A stretch of DNA of 64,000 nucleotides. Source: Bacteroidales bacterium UBA5326 (GTDB lineage: Bacteria; Bacteroidota; Bacteroidia; Bacteroidales; UBA932). The notes under the pieces were generated by a model. That model saw only the letters and a list, made by a program, of their open reading frames with translations. It made no database searches and was not told the DNA's origin. The translations under genes and the position numbers were made by a program. Below, in pieces: positions 43,661 to 51,855 of the stretch. Every line of letters begins with the position of its first letter. Position 1 is the stretch's first letter. The DNA is taken from positions 239,617-303,616 of the forward strand of contig DHQY01000014.1 of assembly GCA_002408205.1 (NCBI GenBank). Direction: 5' to 3'.

Positions 43661-45034
43661 AACGGAACAAATACAGAAGATGATGAAATAGCCCGATGCT
43701 TCCCCTTCGAAACCCATAAATTTCATATTCGTACGTCCGGCATAATCGAATAACCGGCCCGATCCCCTGTTAATAATATAAGAAGCAATCCCACCCGCCA
43801 TACCGCCAATGCCTGTGATGGTCGCAATGGCGCTTTTGGGAAACATATCGCCAATGGTAGAGAACAAATTGGCAGACCATGCCTGGTGGGCAGCACCCGC
43901 AATACCAATGATTATAACCGGGATCCAGTATGAATAACGGCCCAGCGGCTGGGCAAACATGGCCAGGAGTGGAAAAAAGGCGAATATAAGCATGGCCCGC
44001 ATGCGTCCTTCATAGGGCTGCATGCCTTTTTTGTTTACAAAGAATGTTGGAAGCCAGCCGCCCACAATAGACAATAACGTAATGGCGTAGAGAACAAAAA
44101 TCAACGCCTGTGCCGTAGGGTTATCTGAAGGCAACCCGAATACCGAACTCAGATAGGCGGGAGTCCAGAACAGGAAAAACCACCAGACCCCGTCGGTCAT
44201 AAATTTTCCGGCGGCAAAGGCCCAGGTCTGCCTGAAAGTAAAGCATTTCCAAAAAGATATTTTTTGTTGCCGTTGTAATGATTTACCACGGACGGCAACA
44301 TCCTCGCCATCCTGCTGGATATAGGCAAGTTCTAATGCATTTACTTTGGGATTGACGTGTGGTTTTTTATATACGAACACCCAAAAACCCATCCAGACGA
44401 AACCCAGCACCCCTATGATGATAAATGCCATTTCCCAACCGAACTTAGAGGCAATGGCCGGAATGGTCACCGGCGCCACCAGAGCACCCACAGTGGCTCC
44501 GGCATTGAAAATACTTGTTGAGAAAGCCCGGTCTTTTTTTGGAAAAAATTCTGCTGTTGCCTTAATGGCTGCTGGAAAGTTTCCCGCTTCGCCCAGTGCC
44601 AGGACACTCCTGGCAACAATAAACAGGGTAACACTCACAAAGGTGATCCTGGCCACAAGATCGATTCCTTCTGCGGCACGTAAGGCTGCCGCACTGTCCA
44701 GTTCCACCCAGGCTTCGGTGGCCACTCCGCACAACGCATGCAGACAGGCTCCGACTGACCAGATACCTATGGCCCACAGATACCCTTTCTTTGTATCGAG
44801 CCGGTCAACAATACGGCCTGCGAAAAGCATACATACAGCATACATGATGGAAAACAATGCGGTAATATTTCCGTAATGTACGTTGGTCCAGTGAAATTCA
44901 GGTGCAATAAAATCCTTCCATGTAAGCGACAGTACCTGTCTGTCGAGGTAATTTACCGTGGTGGCAAAAAACAGCATGGCACAAATTACCCATCTGTAAT
45001 TTGTCATTTTTACCCTGGGGCATTCTAAACTCAT
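43595..45034 (-). CDS. exuT: MFS hexuronate transporter, ExuT-like
   Basis: This 479-residue inner membrane transporter has about twelve spans. The N-terminal WVICAMLFFATTVNYLDRQVLSLTW is characteristic of the anion:cation symporter group that contains ExuT and related hexuronate carriers. The RxVLALGEAGNFPAAIKATAEFFPKKDRA loop is also typical. It lies 37 bp downstream of uxaC on the same strand, which supports glucuronate or galacturonate as the substrate. Met10 (45007) is an alternative start. The 3' end overlaps eda by 66 bp. Confidence 0.85.
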   Translation of the reverse strand: MSLECPRVKMTNYRWVICAMLFFATTVNYLDRQVLSLTWKDFIAPEFHWTNVHYGNITALFSIMYAVCMLFAGRIVDRLDTKKGYLWAIGIWSVGACLHALCGVATEAWVELDSAAALRAAEGIDLVARITFVSVTLFIVARSVLALGEAGNFPAAIKATAEFFPKKDRAFSTSIFNAGATVGALVAPVTIPAIASKFGWEMAFIIIGVLGFVWMGFWVFVYKKPHVNPKVNALELAYIQQDGEDVAVRGKSLQRQQKISFWKCFTFRQTWAFAAGKFMTDGVWWFFLFWTPAYLSSVFGLPSDNPTAQALIFVLYAITLLSIVGGWLPTFFVNKKGMQPYEGRMRAMLIFAFFPLLAMFAQPLGRYSYWIPVIIIGIAGAAHQAWSANLFSTIGDMFPKSAIATITGIGGMAGGIASYIINRGSGRLFDYAGRTNMKFMGFEGEASGYFIIFCICSVSYLIGWIIMKSLVPRYKKIEI

Positions 45035-45071
45035 TTCCTGTTATAATTTTTTGTTACTGATTCTTCCACAG

Positions 45072-46487
45072 TTAAAAATTGAAATAGTCTTTCGCATTTT
45101 TGTAACATACCGCCTGAACGATCTCCTTTCCTATGAAATCAATCTCTTCACGTGGCAGCAGGCCGTTTTCAATATCATTGCCCAACAAGTTGCACAAGAT
45201 TCTGCGGAAGTATTCGTGACGCGGATAGCTGAGAAAACTGCGGGAATCGGTAAGCATGCCCACAAACCGGCTCAACAATCCCTGGAGAGACAGAGCATTC
45301 ATTTGTTTTTCCATCCCGTCTTTCTGATCAAGAAACCACCATCCCGCTCCAAGCTGGATCTTTCCGGCTGTACGTCCATCCTGAAAATTACCTATCATAG
45401 TTGCAACAAGTTCATTATCACACGGATTCAGATTATAGATAATGGTTTTGGTCAATTTATCCTGAGAATCCAGTTTATCCAAAAATCCGGACAATTGCCT
45501 GGCCACATTAAAATCTCCTATAGAATCGTACCCGGTATCGGAACCCAGCCGGCGAAGCATACGAGTATTATTATTTCGTATGGCTCCGTAATGGAATTGC
45601 TGGGTCCATCCCGTTTCCCAATCCATAATGGCGAATTCCACCATCATGGCCGTCTTGAATTTTCTGATCTCAATGGGAGTTAAAGAATTACCCGCAAAAA
45701 CTTTGTTGAAAACGGCATCAATTTCTTTCTGAGTATAATCTTCGGCATAAAACTCTTCTATGCCGTGATCCGAAAGCCGGCATCCCTTTTCTTCAAAAAA
45801 GCTGTGGCGTATACGCAGGGCTTCAATAACATCCGGGTAATGTGTGATAGTCACACCGGAAACAAGGCCCAGCTTTTCCATGTAAGCCCTGAAAGCTACA
45901 GGGTCTTCCACGGCCATAGCTTTATCGGGACGCCAGGTTGGCAGGACTTTTACGGCAAAACCGTCGCCGGCCGTTTTTATATGATGTTCCAGGCTGTCCG
46001 CAGGATCATCCGTGGTGCAGACCGTTTCCACTTTATAATGCAACATCAGTCCCCGGGCACTGAAAGCAGGCTTTTGGAGAAGATCGGAGCAATAATCGTA
46101 TATCTCCCGTGCCGAGTCCGGATTTAGAAGTTTATTCACTCCAAAAGCCGTTTTTAATTCCAGATGCGTCCAGTGGTAAAGCGGGTTGCGCATGGTATAG
46201 GGAACCGTGGCAGCCCACTTTTCGAATTTTTCCCAGTCTGAAGTGTCTTTTCCGGTGATATACTTTTCATCCACTCCGTTGGCCCTCATGGCGCGCCATT
46301 TATAATGGTCTCCTTCCAGCCAGATGCCCGACAGGTTCTCGAAGACATGATCCGAGGCAATATATTCCGGATTCAGATGGCAATGAAAATCAATTATTGG
46401 CAAACCCTCGGCATAATCGTGATAAAGCTTTTTAGCCGTACCGGTCTGCAGAAGAAAATGATCATCGATAAAGGTCTTCATAATCAT
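45072..46487 (-). CDS. uxaC: Glucuronate/galacturonate isomerase
   Basis: This 471-residue amidohydrolase-fold enzyme converts D-glucuronate to fructuronate and D-galacturonate to tagaturonate. The UxaC metal site begins with PIIDFHCHLNPEYIASD, and the family segments WRAMRANGVDEKYITG, VCTTDDPADSLEHH and PTWRPDKAM are all clear. It is the entry step of the Ashwell pathway, whose last steps (kdgK, eda) lie on the opposite strand nearby. The reductase and dehydratase genes are not in the window. Met3 (46481) is an alternative start. A near-consensus -7 box lies 11 nt upstream. Confidence 0.96.
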   Translation of the reverse strand: MIMKTFIDDHFLLQTGTAKKLYHDYAEGLPIIDFHCHLNPEYIASDHVFENLSGIWLEGDHYKWRAMRANGVDEKYITGKDTSDWEKFEKWAATVPYTMRNPLYHWTHLELKTAFGVNKLLNPDSAREIYDYCSDLLQKPAFSARGLMLHYKVETVCTTDDPADSLEHHIKTAGDGFAVKVLPTWRPDKAMAVEDPVAFRAYMEKLGLVSGVTITHYPDVIEALRIRHSFFEEKGCRLSDHGIEEFYAEDYTQKEIDAVFNKVFAGNSLTPIEIRKFKTAMMVEFAIMDWETGWTQQFHYGAIRNNNTRMLRRLGSDTGYDSIGDFNVARQLSGFLDKLDSQDKLTKTIIYNLNPCDNELVATMIGNFQDGRTAGKIQLGAGWWFLDQKDGMEKQMNALSLQGLLSRFVGMLTDSRSFLSYPRHEYFRRILCNLLGNDIENGLLPREEIDFIGKEIVQAVCYKNAKDYFNF

Positions 46488-46488
46488 T

Positions 46489-46507
46489 GTATTTTCTATA
46501 AAGATAC
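46489..46507. promoter_or_regulatory. uxaC promoter with imperfect GTAT...ATAC element
   Basis: The minus strand has TATCTTTA (46506-46499), one base off TAnnTTTG, 11 nt before the uxaC start. It is embedded in GTATTTTCTATAAAGATAC, an imperfect inverted repeat reminiscent of the kdgK operator candidate. Confidence 0.4.
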
Positions 46508-46541
46508 ATAATATGGGGAACCCGGCCTCCTTATGATATTA

Positions 46542-46982
46542 TTACATCCATACAGACTCCCTGGCAATTTCATAAAAACTGTGTGTGGCAATATAGACCG
46601 CGAGCCGTACCAGATGGTAAGTTCCTAAAGCAATGGCCACACCATAGGCAAGTTTCATGTTATAAAGCCAGGGCATTGGTATGTCTTTTTTCCTTATGGC
46701 GGATATAATCAGAACCGCAAAACCGGCCACAAATAAGACCATTAGGGGAATGCCCAGCAAATGATACCGCATGCTCTGAACGATCTCACCGCGGTACAGA
46801 CTGATCATGGACTTCAGGAACCCGCATCCCGGACAGGGAAGGCCGGTAAGCAACTTAAAGGGGCAGAACGACTGACGCGACCCTATCAGGTCCACATTGG
46901 GATCAAACCAAATAACAATCACCGGGAAAATCAAAAAAACAAAGATAATCCCGGCCCAAATCAGCCTTTGTTTAACAAACAC
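46542..46982 (-). CDS. DUF2752 membrane protein
   Basis: This 146-residue inner membrane protein has about three spans. The signature TGLPCPGCGFLKSMISLYRGEIVQSMRYHLLG is the DUF2752 core, with the CPGC motif near the membrane boundary. No enzymatic role is established for the family; the cysteines could bind a metal. It starts immediately after the DUF4234 gene, and the two look co-transcribed with the GT2 gene upstream. Confidence 0.85.
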   Translation of the reverse strand: MFVKQRLIWAGIIFVFLIFPVIVIWFDPNVDLIGSRQSFCPFKLLTGLPCPGCGFLKSMISLYRGEIVQSMRYHLLGIPLMVLFVAGFAVLIISAIRKKDIPMPWLYNMKLAYGVAIALGTYHLVRLAVYIATHSFYEIARESVWM

Positions 46983-47339
46983 CTATCTATATAATTTATT
47001 GATCTCGGCCTGTACAATCATTGCCGCTACCATGGGAAAGAAAAAACCAAGAATCATTAGGAGAATGGACTGATCTTTAGGTTCTTCCTGAAGATACTCG
47101 TATAGCCTGGGAAAACCTTCCCTGCCTACAATAAAAAAGAAGTACATATTCACAGGCCAGATACAACCTGCAAAAACCGCCACAACGGGCGATAAGACCT
47201 CATGGCCGGCCAGTGCATTGAAAACTTTTGATACTTTCAGGTTCCAGTAAATGAGATATAAACCGCAGGTAATAATGCCCAGAAGCAAAACAACCAGGGG
47301 ATCTTTTCTGAATTCGGGAATGTCATTAATAACTTGCAT
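46983..47339 (-). CDS. DUF4234 membrane protein
   Basis: This 118-residue inner membrane protein has about three spans. The segment LLLGIITCGLYLIYWNLKVSKVFN is typical of DUF4234 (PF14018). The C-terminal span is followed by VQAEINKLYR. The function is unknown. It abuts DUF2752 downstream and lies 1 nt after the GT2 gene, an arrangement that suggests the three are one operon. Confidence 0.8.
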   Translation of the reverse strand: MQVINDIPEFRKDPLVVLLLGIITCGLYLIYWNLKVSKVFNALAGHEVLSPVVAVFAGCIWPVNMYFFFIVGREGFPRLYEYLQEEPKDQSILLMILGFFFPMVAAMIVQAEINKLYR

Positions 47340-47340
47340 A

Positions 47341-48159
47341 CTATATTAAATTATAATTGGTTATTCCATTTTTTGTTCTGATCAGGCCAGATTTACTGTT
47401 CTCTTTTCTAATCCTGAGATTCTCCTCAATTCCCTCACGGCTCACATAAGCTCTGCCATGATCCAGATGGACGGCGACTGCAGAATACCTGATTTGACGG
47501 CCCCTGACGCCCAGACGCATAAGCCGCTCTCCGAATTCGCGGTCTTCGCCGCCGTATTTCATCCGCTCATCAAAACCGTTCACGGCCAGGATATCTCTGG
47601 TCCAGCCCGAAGCGTTGTGACCGTTCCAGGTAGCTTTTGTGGGCGTAAATCTGTTAAGAAGCCACTCCGTGAAGCCGTGTGCAGTGAGTTTGTTGTTTTT
47701 GAATGAATGTATCAGTCCGTTCGCGATAAGCCAGTCCCTGTCAAAACAGAGACCGTTCCTGATCACTTCTGCCGTGATTTTTTCCGACAATGAGGCAGGC
47801 AACCTCACAATCCCACCGGAGAGAAATCGTCCTTTCTTCCTGTATTTCATATGCTGTTCCAGAAAATCCTTTCTGGGGATCACGTCTCCGTCGCTGAAAA
47901 CTATATAATCTCCCGAGCACACTCCTATTGCCTTATTAAGTATGGTGCATTTGCGAAATCCGTCATCTTTATGCCAGACATGTTTGAGCGAATACGGCAA
48001 CAGTGGTCTTATTCCTTCTATCATATGCCTGGTTCTGTCGTCAGAACCGTCATCAGCTACAATTATTTCAAAACCGGTATAAGTTTGACAGGCATAGCCT
48101 TCTAATACGAGATAAAGCCAAATAGGCTGATTATATGTAGACAAAACAACAGAAACCAT
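47341..48159 (-). CDS. GT2-family glycosyltransferase
   Basis: This 272-residue cytosolic or membrane-associated transferase has the GT-A fold. MVSVVLSTYNQP, EIIVADDGSDDRTR and IVFSDGDVIP (DxD-like) mark the nucleotide-sugar site. The C-terminal half has WNGHNASGWTRDILAVNGFDERMKYGGEDREFGERL, the galactosyltransferase-C-type acceptor region. It probably adds a sugar to a surface glycan. The frame extends to 48264, but ATG 48159 is chosen because it gives the standard GT2 start and lies 6 nt after a consensus -7 box. The GT90 gene is close by on the other strand. Confidence 0.9.
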   Translation of the reverse strand: MVSVVLSTYNQPIWLYLVLEGYACQTYTGFEIIVADDGSDDRTRHMIEGIRPLLPYSLKHVWHKDDGFRKCTILNKAIGVCSGDYIVFSDGDVIPRKDFLEQHMKYRKKGRFLSGGIVRLPASLSEKITAEVIRNGLCFDRDWLIANGLIHSFKNNKLTAHGFTEWLLNRFTPTKATWNGHNASGWTRDILAVNGFDERMKYGGEDREFGERLMRLGVRGRQIRYSAVAVHLDHGRAYVSREGIEENLRIRKENSKSGLIRTKNGITNYNLI

Positions 48160-48165
48160 AGAATA

Positions 48166-48173
48166 CAAATATA
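48166..48173 (-). promoter_or_regulatory. -7 promoter box for the GT2 operon
   Basis: The minus strand reads TATATTTG (TAnnTTTG), 6 nt before the ATG at 48159 and just after the stop of the upstream endonuclease V-like gene. Confidence 0.6.
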
Positions 48174-48175
48174 GA

Positions 48176-48607
48176 TCAAAATCGTTTCTCCCACTCTTCA
48201 ACTTCACCTTCAACCACATAAAACACAGGATGTACTCCCGGTAAAGAGTATAAGGCAAGCGCATTAAACCTTTCGGGATCTCTTTTCTTCAACTTTTCAA
48301 GCAAATGTACGGTTTCGTACTGTACCTGCCCCCGGGTTACCGGCATGGTCGGTGTTTTTTGCGGAACATTAAATTTCGTTTTGTCAAAACGATATCCTCT
48401 TTTTACAGCTTCTTTATATACCTCTGAAAGATAATAATTTATAGCATCCAGGGGATATTCAGATGCCCTGAAACGGTTAAGCTGGGGATGATGGGTATAT
48501 CCAGTGGTCTTGCCTTCCAGAACAACTTTGGCCAGAAGCGTTTCGCGCCACACGGCAACCAGTCCCTTATTGTCCAGAAATTCAGGATGTAACGACCATA
48601 TTCTCAT
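48176..48607 (-). CDS. Pyrimidine-dimer DNA glycosylase (T4 endonuclease V-like)
   Basis: This 143-residue protein matches the Pyr_excise family (PF03013). It begins MRIWSLHPEFLDNKGLVAVWRETLLAK. Glu22 in WRET aligns with catalytic Glu23 (YREL) of T4 DenV. TTGYTHHPQLNRFRASEYPLDAINYYLSEV is the other conserved block. These enzymes excise UV-induced cyclobutane dimers or related lesions by a glycosylase/AP-lyase reaction. It stands just upstream of the GT2 promoter. About 1 kb away lies another repair pair (TIGR03915/TIGR03916). No -7 box was found upstream. Confidence 0.85.
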   Translation of the reverse strand: MRIWSLHPEFLDNKGLVAVWRETLLAKVVLEGKTTGYTHHPQLNRFRASEYPLDAINYYLSEVYKEAVKRGYRFDKTKFNVPQKTPTMPVTRGQVQYETVHLLEKLKKRDPERFNALALYSLPGVHPVFYVVEGEVEEWEKRF

Positions 48608-48635
48608 AAGTTATATACGGTTTATAATAATTCAG

Positions 48636-48643
48636 TAGCTTTG
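48636..48643 (+). promoter_or_regulatory. -7 promoter box for the GT90 gene
   Basis: TAGCTTTG matches TAnnTTTG and ends 8 nt before the ATG at 48652. Confidence 0.5.
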
Positions 48644-48651
48644 CATCTGTT

Positions 48652-49671
48652 ATGAAACTTGGCATCGGGCGGTATCAAAGATACAGAAAACACAGAAACA
48701 GTAAGATCCAATATTATCTTTCCGGCTGTTTCAAATATGTCATCCCTAACTTTCTAAACAGGTGGAGAAAACAACATATATTAAACCAATTTCACACACT
48801 TGACACGGCTACTCAGCTTCAGATAAAGGACCGGGTGGCCTATTACAACAAATTACAGGAGACCTTTTTCTTTTCGGAGAAACAGGTTAACGACAATCCT
48901 GAACCAATTACTCTCAGCAGGATTAAACCGGGCGCCATGATTAACGGCCGGCATGCAAATAGCGCGTACCTTCTGGACACGCATGAATATACCCGGTATT
49001 TCAATCCCCGTAACAAAGCTGCTTTTCTTTTTGGAGACATTACCCATGTCCCCGGCATACCCGCATTTGTAAAAAGCAGACCCATAGGAAACCATAATGC
49101 CTGTTCCGTAATACTTCCTTTGGACAGGATCAGGCATTTTACTTTCGTAAAAGACAACAGGGATTTTAACAGTAAGAAAGACAAGCTTATTGGACGGGCA
49201 TACATTACCCAGCCACATCGCAGAAAATTCTGGGAAATGTATTTCAATCATCCTCTCTGTGACCTGGGAACAATTAACACCGGGGAAACAGGACATCCCG
49301 AATGGATTGTTCCGCCGCTTCCGATTGAAGACCATCTGGATTATAAATTTATTCTCTGTCTGGAAGGGAACGACGTGGCCTCAAATCTAAAGTGGGTAAT
49401 GTCCTCCAATTCACTTGCAGTTATGCCCAGTCCCCGTTATGAAACCTGGTTTATGGAGGGACAGCTTATACCAAACGTGCATTATGTGGAAATTAAACCT
49501 GATTATTCAGACTTGGAAGAACGGCTTAATTATTATATTGGCCATTCCCGGCAGGCCATGGAGATCATCCAGAACGCTCATGCCTACGTATCACGTTTCA
49601 GAAACCCTTCCATAGAAAAAATCACGGGACTTATGGTAGTTGAAAAATACCTCAGCCTTGTTTCTCTGTAA
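48652..49671 (+). CDS. Glycosyltransferase family 90 (CAP10-like)
   Basis: This 339-residue protein has the GT90/LPS-glycosyltransferase signatures: AAFLFGDITHVPGIPAFVKSRP, HRRKFWEMYFNHPLCDLGTIN, EDHLDYKFILCLEGNDVASNLKWVMSSNSLAVMPSP and HYVEIKPDYSDLEERLNYY. Homologues add xylose or other sugars to capsule or lipopolysaccharide in fungi and bacteria. Together with the GT2 gene it suggests a role in cell-surface glycan assembly. It overlaps the opposing TIGR03915 gene by 20 bp. Confidence 0.9.
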   Translation: MKLGIGRYQRYRKHRNSKIQYYLSGCFKYVIPNFLNRWRKQHILNQFHTLDTATQLQIKDRVAYYNKLQETFFFSEKQVNDNPEPITLSRIKPGAMINGRHANSAYLLDTHEYTRYFNPRNKAAFLFGDITHVPGIPAFVKSRPIGNHNACSVILPLDRIRHFTFVKDNRDFNSKKDKLIGRAYITQPHRRKFWEMYFNHPLCDLGTINTGETGHPEWIVPPLPIEDHLDYKFILCLEGNDVASNLKWVMSSNSLAVMPSPRYETWFMEGQLIPNVHYVEIKPDYSDLEERLNYYIGHSRQAMEIIQNAHAYVSRFRNPSIEKITGLMVVEKYLSLVSL

Positions 49672-50419
49672 GGTGTTTCCAGAACCTTACCGGCATATGC
49701 TGGCGCTGCAGTTTAGGATTGAGTCTTGCTTTGATGGTCAGGCTCTTTAAATAAGAACGCCAAAAATCCTGGTACATTTCCTCTTCATTGTCCATCTGTT
49801 CGGGCTGTAATATGCCGCTGAAAACTCCGGGGATTTCCTCTTCGAAAGTGAACATTGCCACTTCTTTCAGATCATAATGATATCCGTAACGGCGCAATGT
49901 ATCGAATACCACCCAGAGCTGATCACCGAATCTTGATCGGAAATACGCGACGGTCAAAGGAAGTACATTATATTTTGGTGCAACAGGGGCATAATAATAA
50001 CCGTCCCTTGTTTTTCTGAAACGTACGAACTGTCTTACATATTCCGCCTCTCTCGATACCGATCCGGCCAGTTTTATTAAATCCGTAACCAGAGGGTCGG
50101 CAAAATCGGTTTCTATAGACTCCTGGCGGTCCAGTGTTTTACACATATATCGGAATAAAAGCATATCGGCATTTTCTATTCCGGAGAGCCATACTGCACG
50201 GACCATCCGACAGCCCGGGTCTGACCATTTTTTTTCCAAAGCCTTCCATACCCTGTCGGCTTTTTTTGACGAGGTAACCACCGTAAAGGAATGTTGTGTG
50301 AACAGGGGAAGGGGTTCGCCTTCGCCAAGGAGAACATCGGGAAAACACTTAAGGCTGTAAGCGTCAAAAATCGCTGTCAGCAGTCCGTCAAACGTTTTAT
50401 CATAAAGAGAAACATTCAT
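49652..50419 (-). CDS. TIGR03915-family putative DNA repair protein (DUF4130)
   Basis: This 255-residue protein begins VSLYDKTFDGLLTAIFDAYSLKCFPDVLL and ends with DFWRSYLKSLTIKARLNPKLQRQHMPVRFWKHLTE, both typical of the TIGR03915 family. Members are always found with the TIGR03916 radical SAM protein and are thought to act in DNA modification or repair; some are fused to a uracil-DNA-glycosylase-like domain, but not this one. It overlaps the radical SAM gene by 4 bp (ATGA), so the two are translationally coupled. Its chemistry is not established. Confidence 0.85.
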   Translation of the reverse strand: MNVSLYDKTFDGLLTAIFDAYSLKCFPDVLLGEGEPLPLFTQHSFTVVTSSKKADRVWKALEKKWSDPGCRMVRAVWLSGIENADMLLFRYMCKTLDRQESIETDFADPLVTDLIKLAGSVSREAEYVRQFVRFRKTRDGYYYAPVAPKYNVLPLTVAYFRSRFGDQLWVVFDTLRRYGYHYDLKEVAMFTFEEEIPGVFSGILQPEQMDNEEEMYQDFWRSYLKSLTIKARLNPKLQRQHMPVRFWKHLTEKQG

Positions 50420-51690
50420 AGGACTGAATCATCCACAAAAGGAAGAGACAATTGACCATCCGGTACTTTTTGCTTTACGGGATAAACGGTCAGCACGGTC
50501 CTTATGTAATCCGGCGATACTTCGTGAACTGTGAAAACCGGCAATTCGCGACATGTAATGAAATATTGCGCCTTTTTCATTACAACGCCAATCTTTTTTA
50601 TAGCAGCCGCCGTTAGCGAACCATGTCTGCGGGCCATAACAATGAGTTTGGCTGAACGGACTCCTATGCCCGGCACACGCAAAAGCATGGCATAATCGGC
50701 TGTATTGATATCTACAGGAAAACACTCCGGATGTCGTAATGCCCAGGACAATTTGGGATCGATGGTCAGATCCAGATCGGGATATTTTTCATCTACTATT
50801 TCATTAACGTTGAACTGGTAGAAGCGCATAAGCCAGTCTGCCTGGTACAGCCTGTTCTCACGAACCAGGGGTGCCTGCTTAAGAGCCGGCAGTCTTTTAT
50901 CGTATTCATTAACAGGTATGTACCCCGAATAATACACCCTTCTCATTGCCGATTTGTTATATAAATCCGACGACAAATTCAGGATCTGCCGGTCGCTTTC
51001 GGGAGTAGCACCCACAATCATCTGAGTACTCTGCCCGGCAGGCACAAAACGCGGTACGTAACGATATTTATGTTTTTCTTCCCGATAACGCACAATGCCC
51101 TGACCTATGGCTTTCATGGGATTGAAAATGCTTGTGTGATCTTTCTCGGGAGCAAGAAATTTGAGATTTGTTTCGGTTGGTATCTCAATATTCACGCTCA
51201 TTCGGTCTGCATACAGCCCGGCTTCATCTATCAGATGCTGGCTCGCGCCGGGAATGACTTTAAGATGGATGTATCCGTTATAGCGGTGAACCTCGCGCAG
51301 GTCCTTGACCACCTGCATCATTCTTTCCATTGTATAATCGGGATTATTCAGGACTCCCGAACTCAGGAACAATCCTTCTATGTAATTTCTTCTGTAAAAC
51401 TCTATGGTCAGATTGACAAGCTCGGCAACAGAAAGCGTTGCCCGCCGGATATCGTTGCTCCTGCGATTCACACAATAGGCACAATCGTAAATACAATAAT
51501 TGGAAAGCATAATCTTCAGCAGAGAGACACAGCGCCCGTCCTCGGTAAAACTGTGGCATATACCCCATCCCGACGTACTTCCCAAGGCTCCGTCCTTTCC
51601 CTTTCTTGTGGTCCCGCTGGAAGCACAGGAGACATCGTATTTGGCCGATTCTGCCAAAATCTTAAGTTTTTCCAGTACTTTTTCATTCAT
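50416..51690 (-). CDS. TIGR03916-family putative DNA modification/repair radical SAM protein
   Basis: This 424-residue protein has the radical SAM cluster motif C66-x3-C70-x2-C73 in SNYCIYDCAYCVNRR, preceded by a family-specific N-terminus (KILAESAKYDVSCASSG). The C-terminal region has a helix-hairpin-helix motif, VDINTADYAMLLRVPGIGVRSAKLIVMARR, which suggests DNA binding. It is related in idea to spore photoproduct lyase, but the reaction is unknown. The ATG at 51690 is preferred over the in-frame TTG at 51705, because a -7 box covers 51703-51710. Confidence 0.88.
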   Translation of the reverse strand: MNEKVLEKLKILAESAKYDVSCASSGTTRKGKDGALGSTSGWGICHSFTEDGRCVSLLKIMLSNYCIYDCAYCVNRRSNDIRRATLSVAELVNLTIEFYRRNYIEGLFLSSGVLNNPDYTMERMMQVVKDLREVHRYNGYIHLKVIPGASQHLIDEAGLYADRMSVNIEIPTETNLKFLAPEKDHTSIFNPMKAIGQGIVRYREEKHKYRYVPRFVPAGQSTQMIVGATPESDRQILNLSSDLYNKSAMRRVYYSGYIPVNEYDKRLPALKQAPLVRENRLYQADWLMRFYQFNVNEIVDEKYPDLDLTIDPKLSWALRHPECFPVDINTADYAMLLRVPGIGVRSAKLIVMARRHGSLTAAAIKKIGVVMKKAQYFITCRELPVFTVHEVSPDYIRTVLTVYPVKQKVPDGQLSLPFVDDSVL

Positions 51691-51702
51691 AGTTTTACTC
51701 GT

Positions 51703-51710
51703 CAAATGTA
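51703..51710 (-). promoter_or_regulatory. -7 promoter box for the TIGR03916/TIGR03915 operon
   Basis: The minus strand reads TACATTTG (TAnnTTTG), 12 nt before the chosen ATG at 51690. Confidence 0.55.
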
Positions 51711-51855
51711 TGAAAAGCTATTGTAAAAATTGTCCAGAAGAACAATAAAATAGTCCAGCCGTGTACTATCTTTTTATTATTATGGATTATTATTCGGTGA
51801 CCAGTTTTATTTTCCTGCAACCTTTGTATAATCATTATAAATCTGACCATAAACA

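Noticed and set aside
48160..48264. 35-residue N-terminal extension of the GT2 gene
   Set aside because: It covers the -7 box and the end of the upstream gene; the GT2 fold begins at the ATG at 48159.
51719..51747. TATTGT...ACAATA inverted repeat upstream of GH127
   Set aside because: The 6-bp A+T-rich arms are too short to separate from chance in this region.
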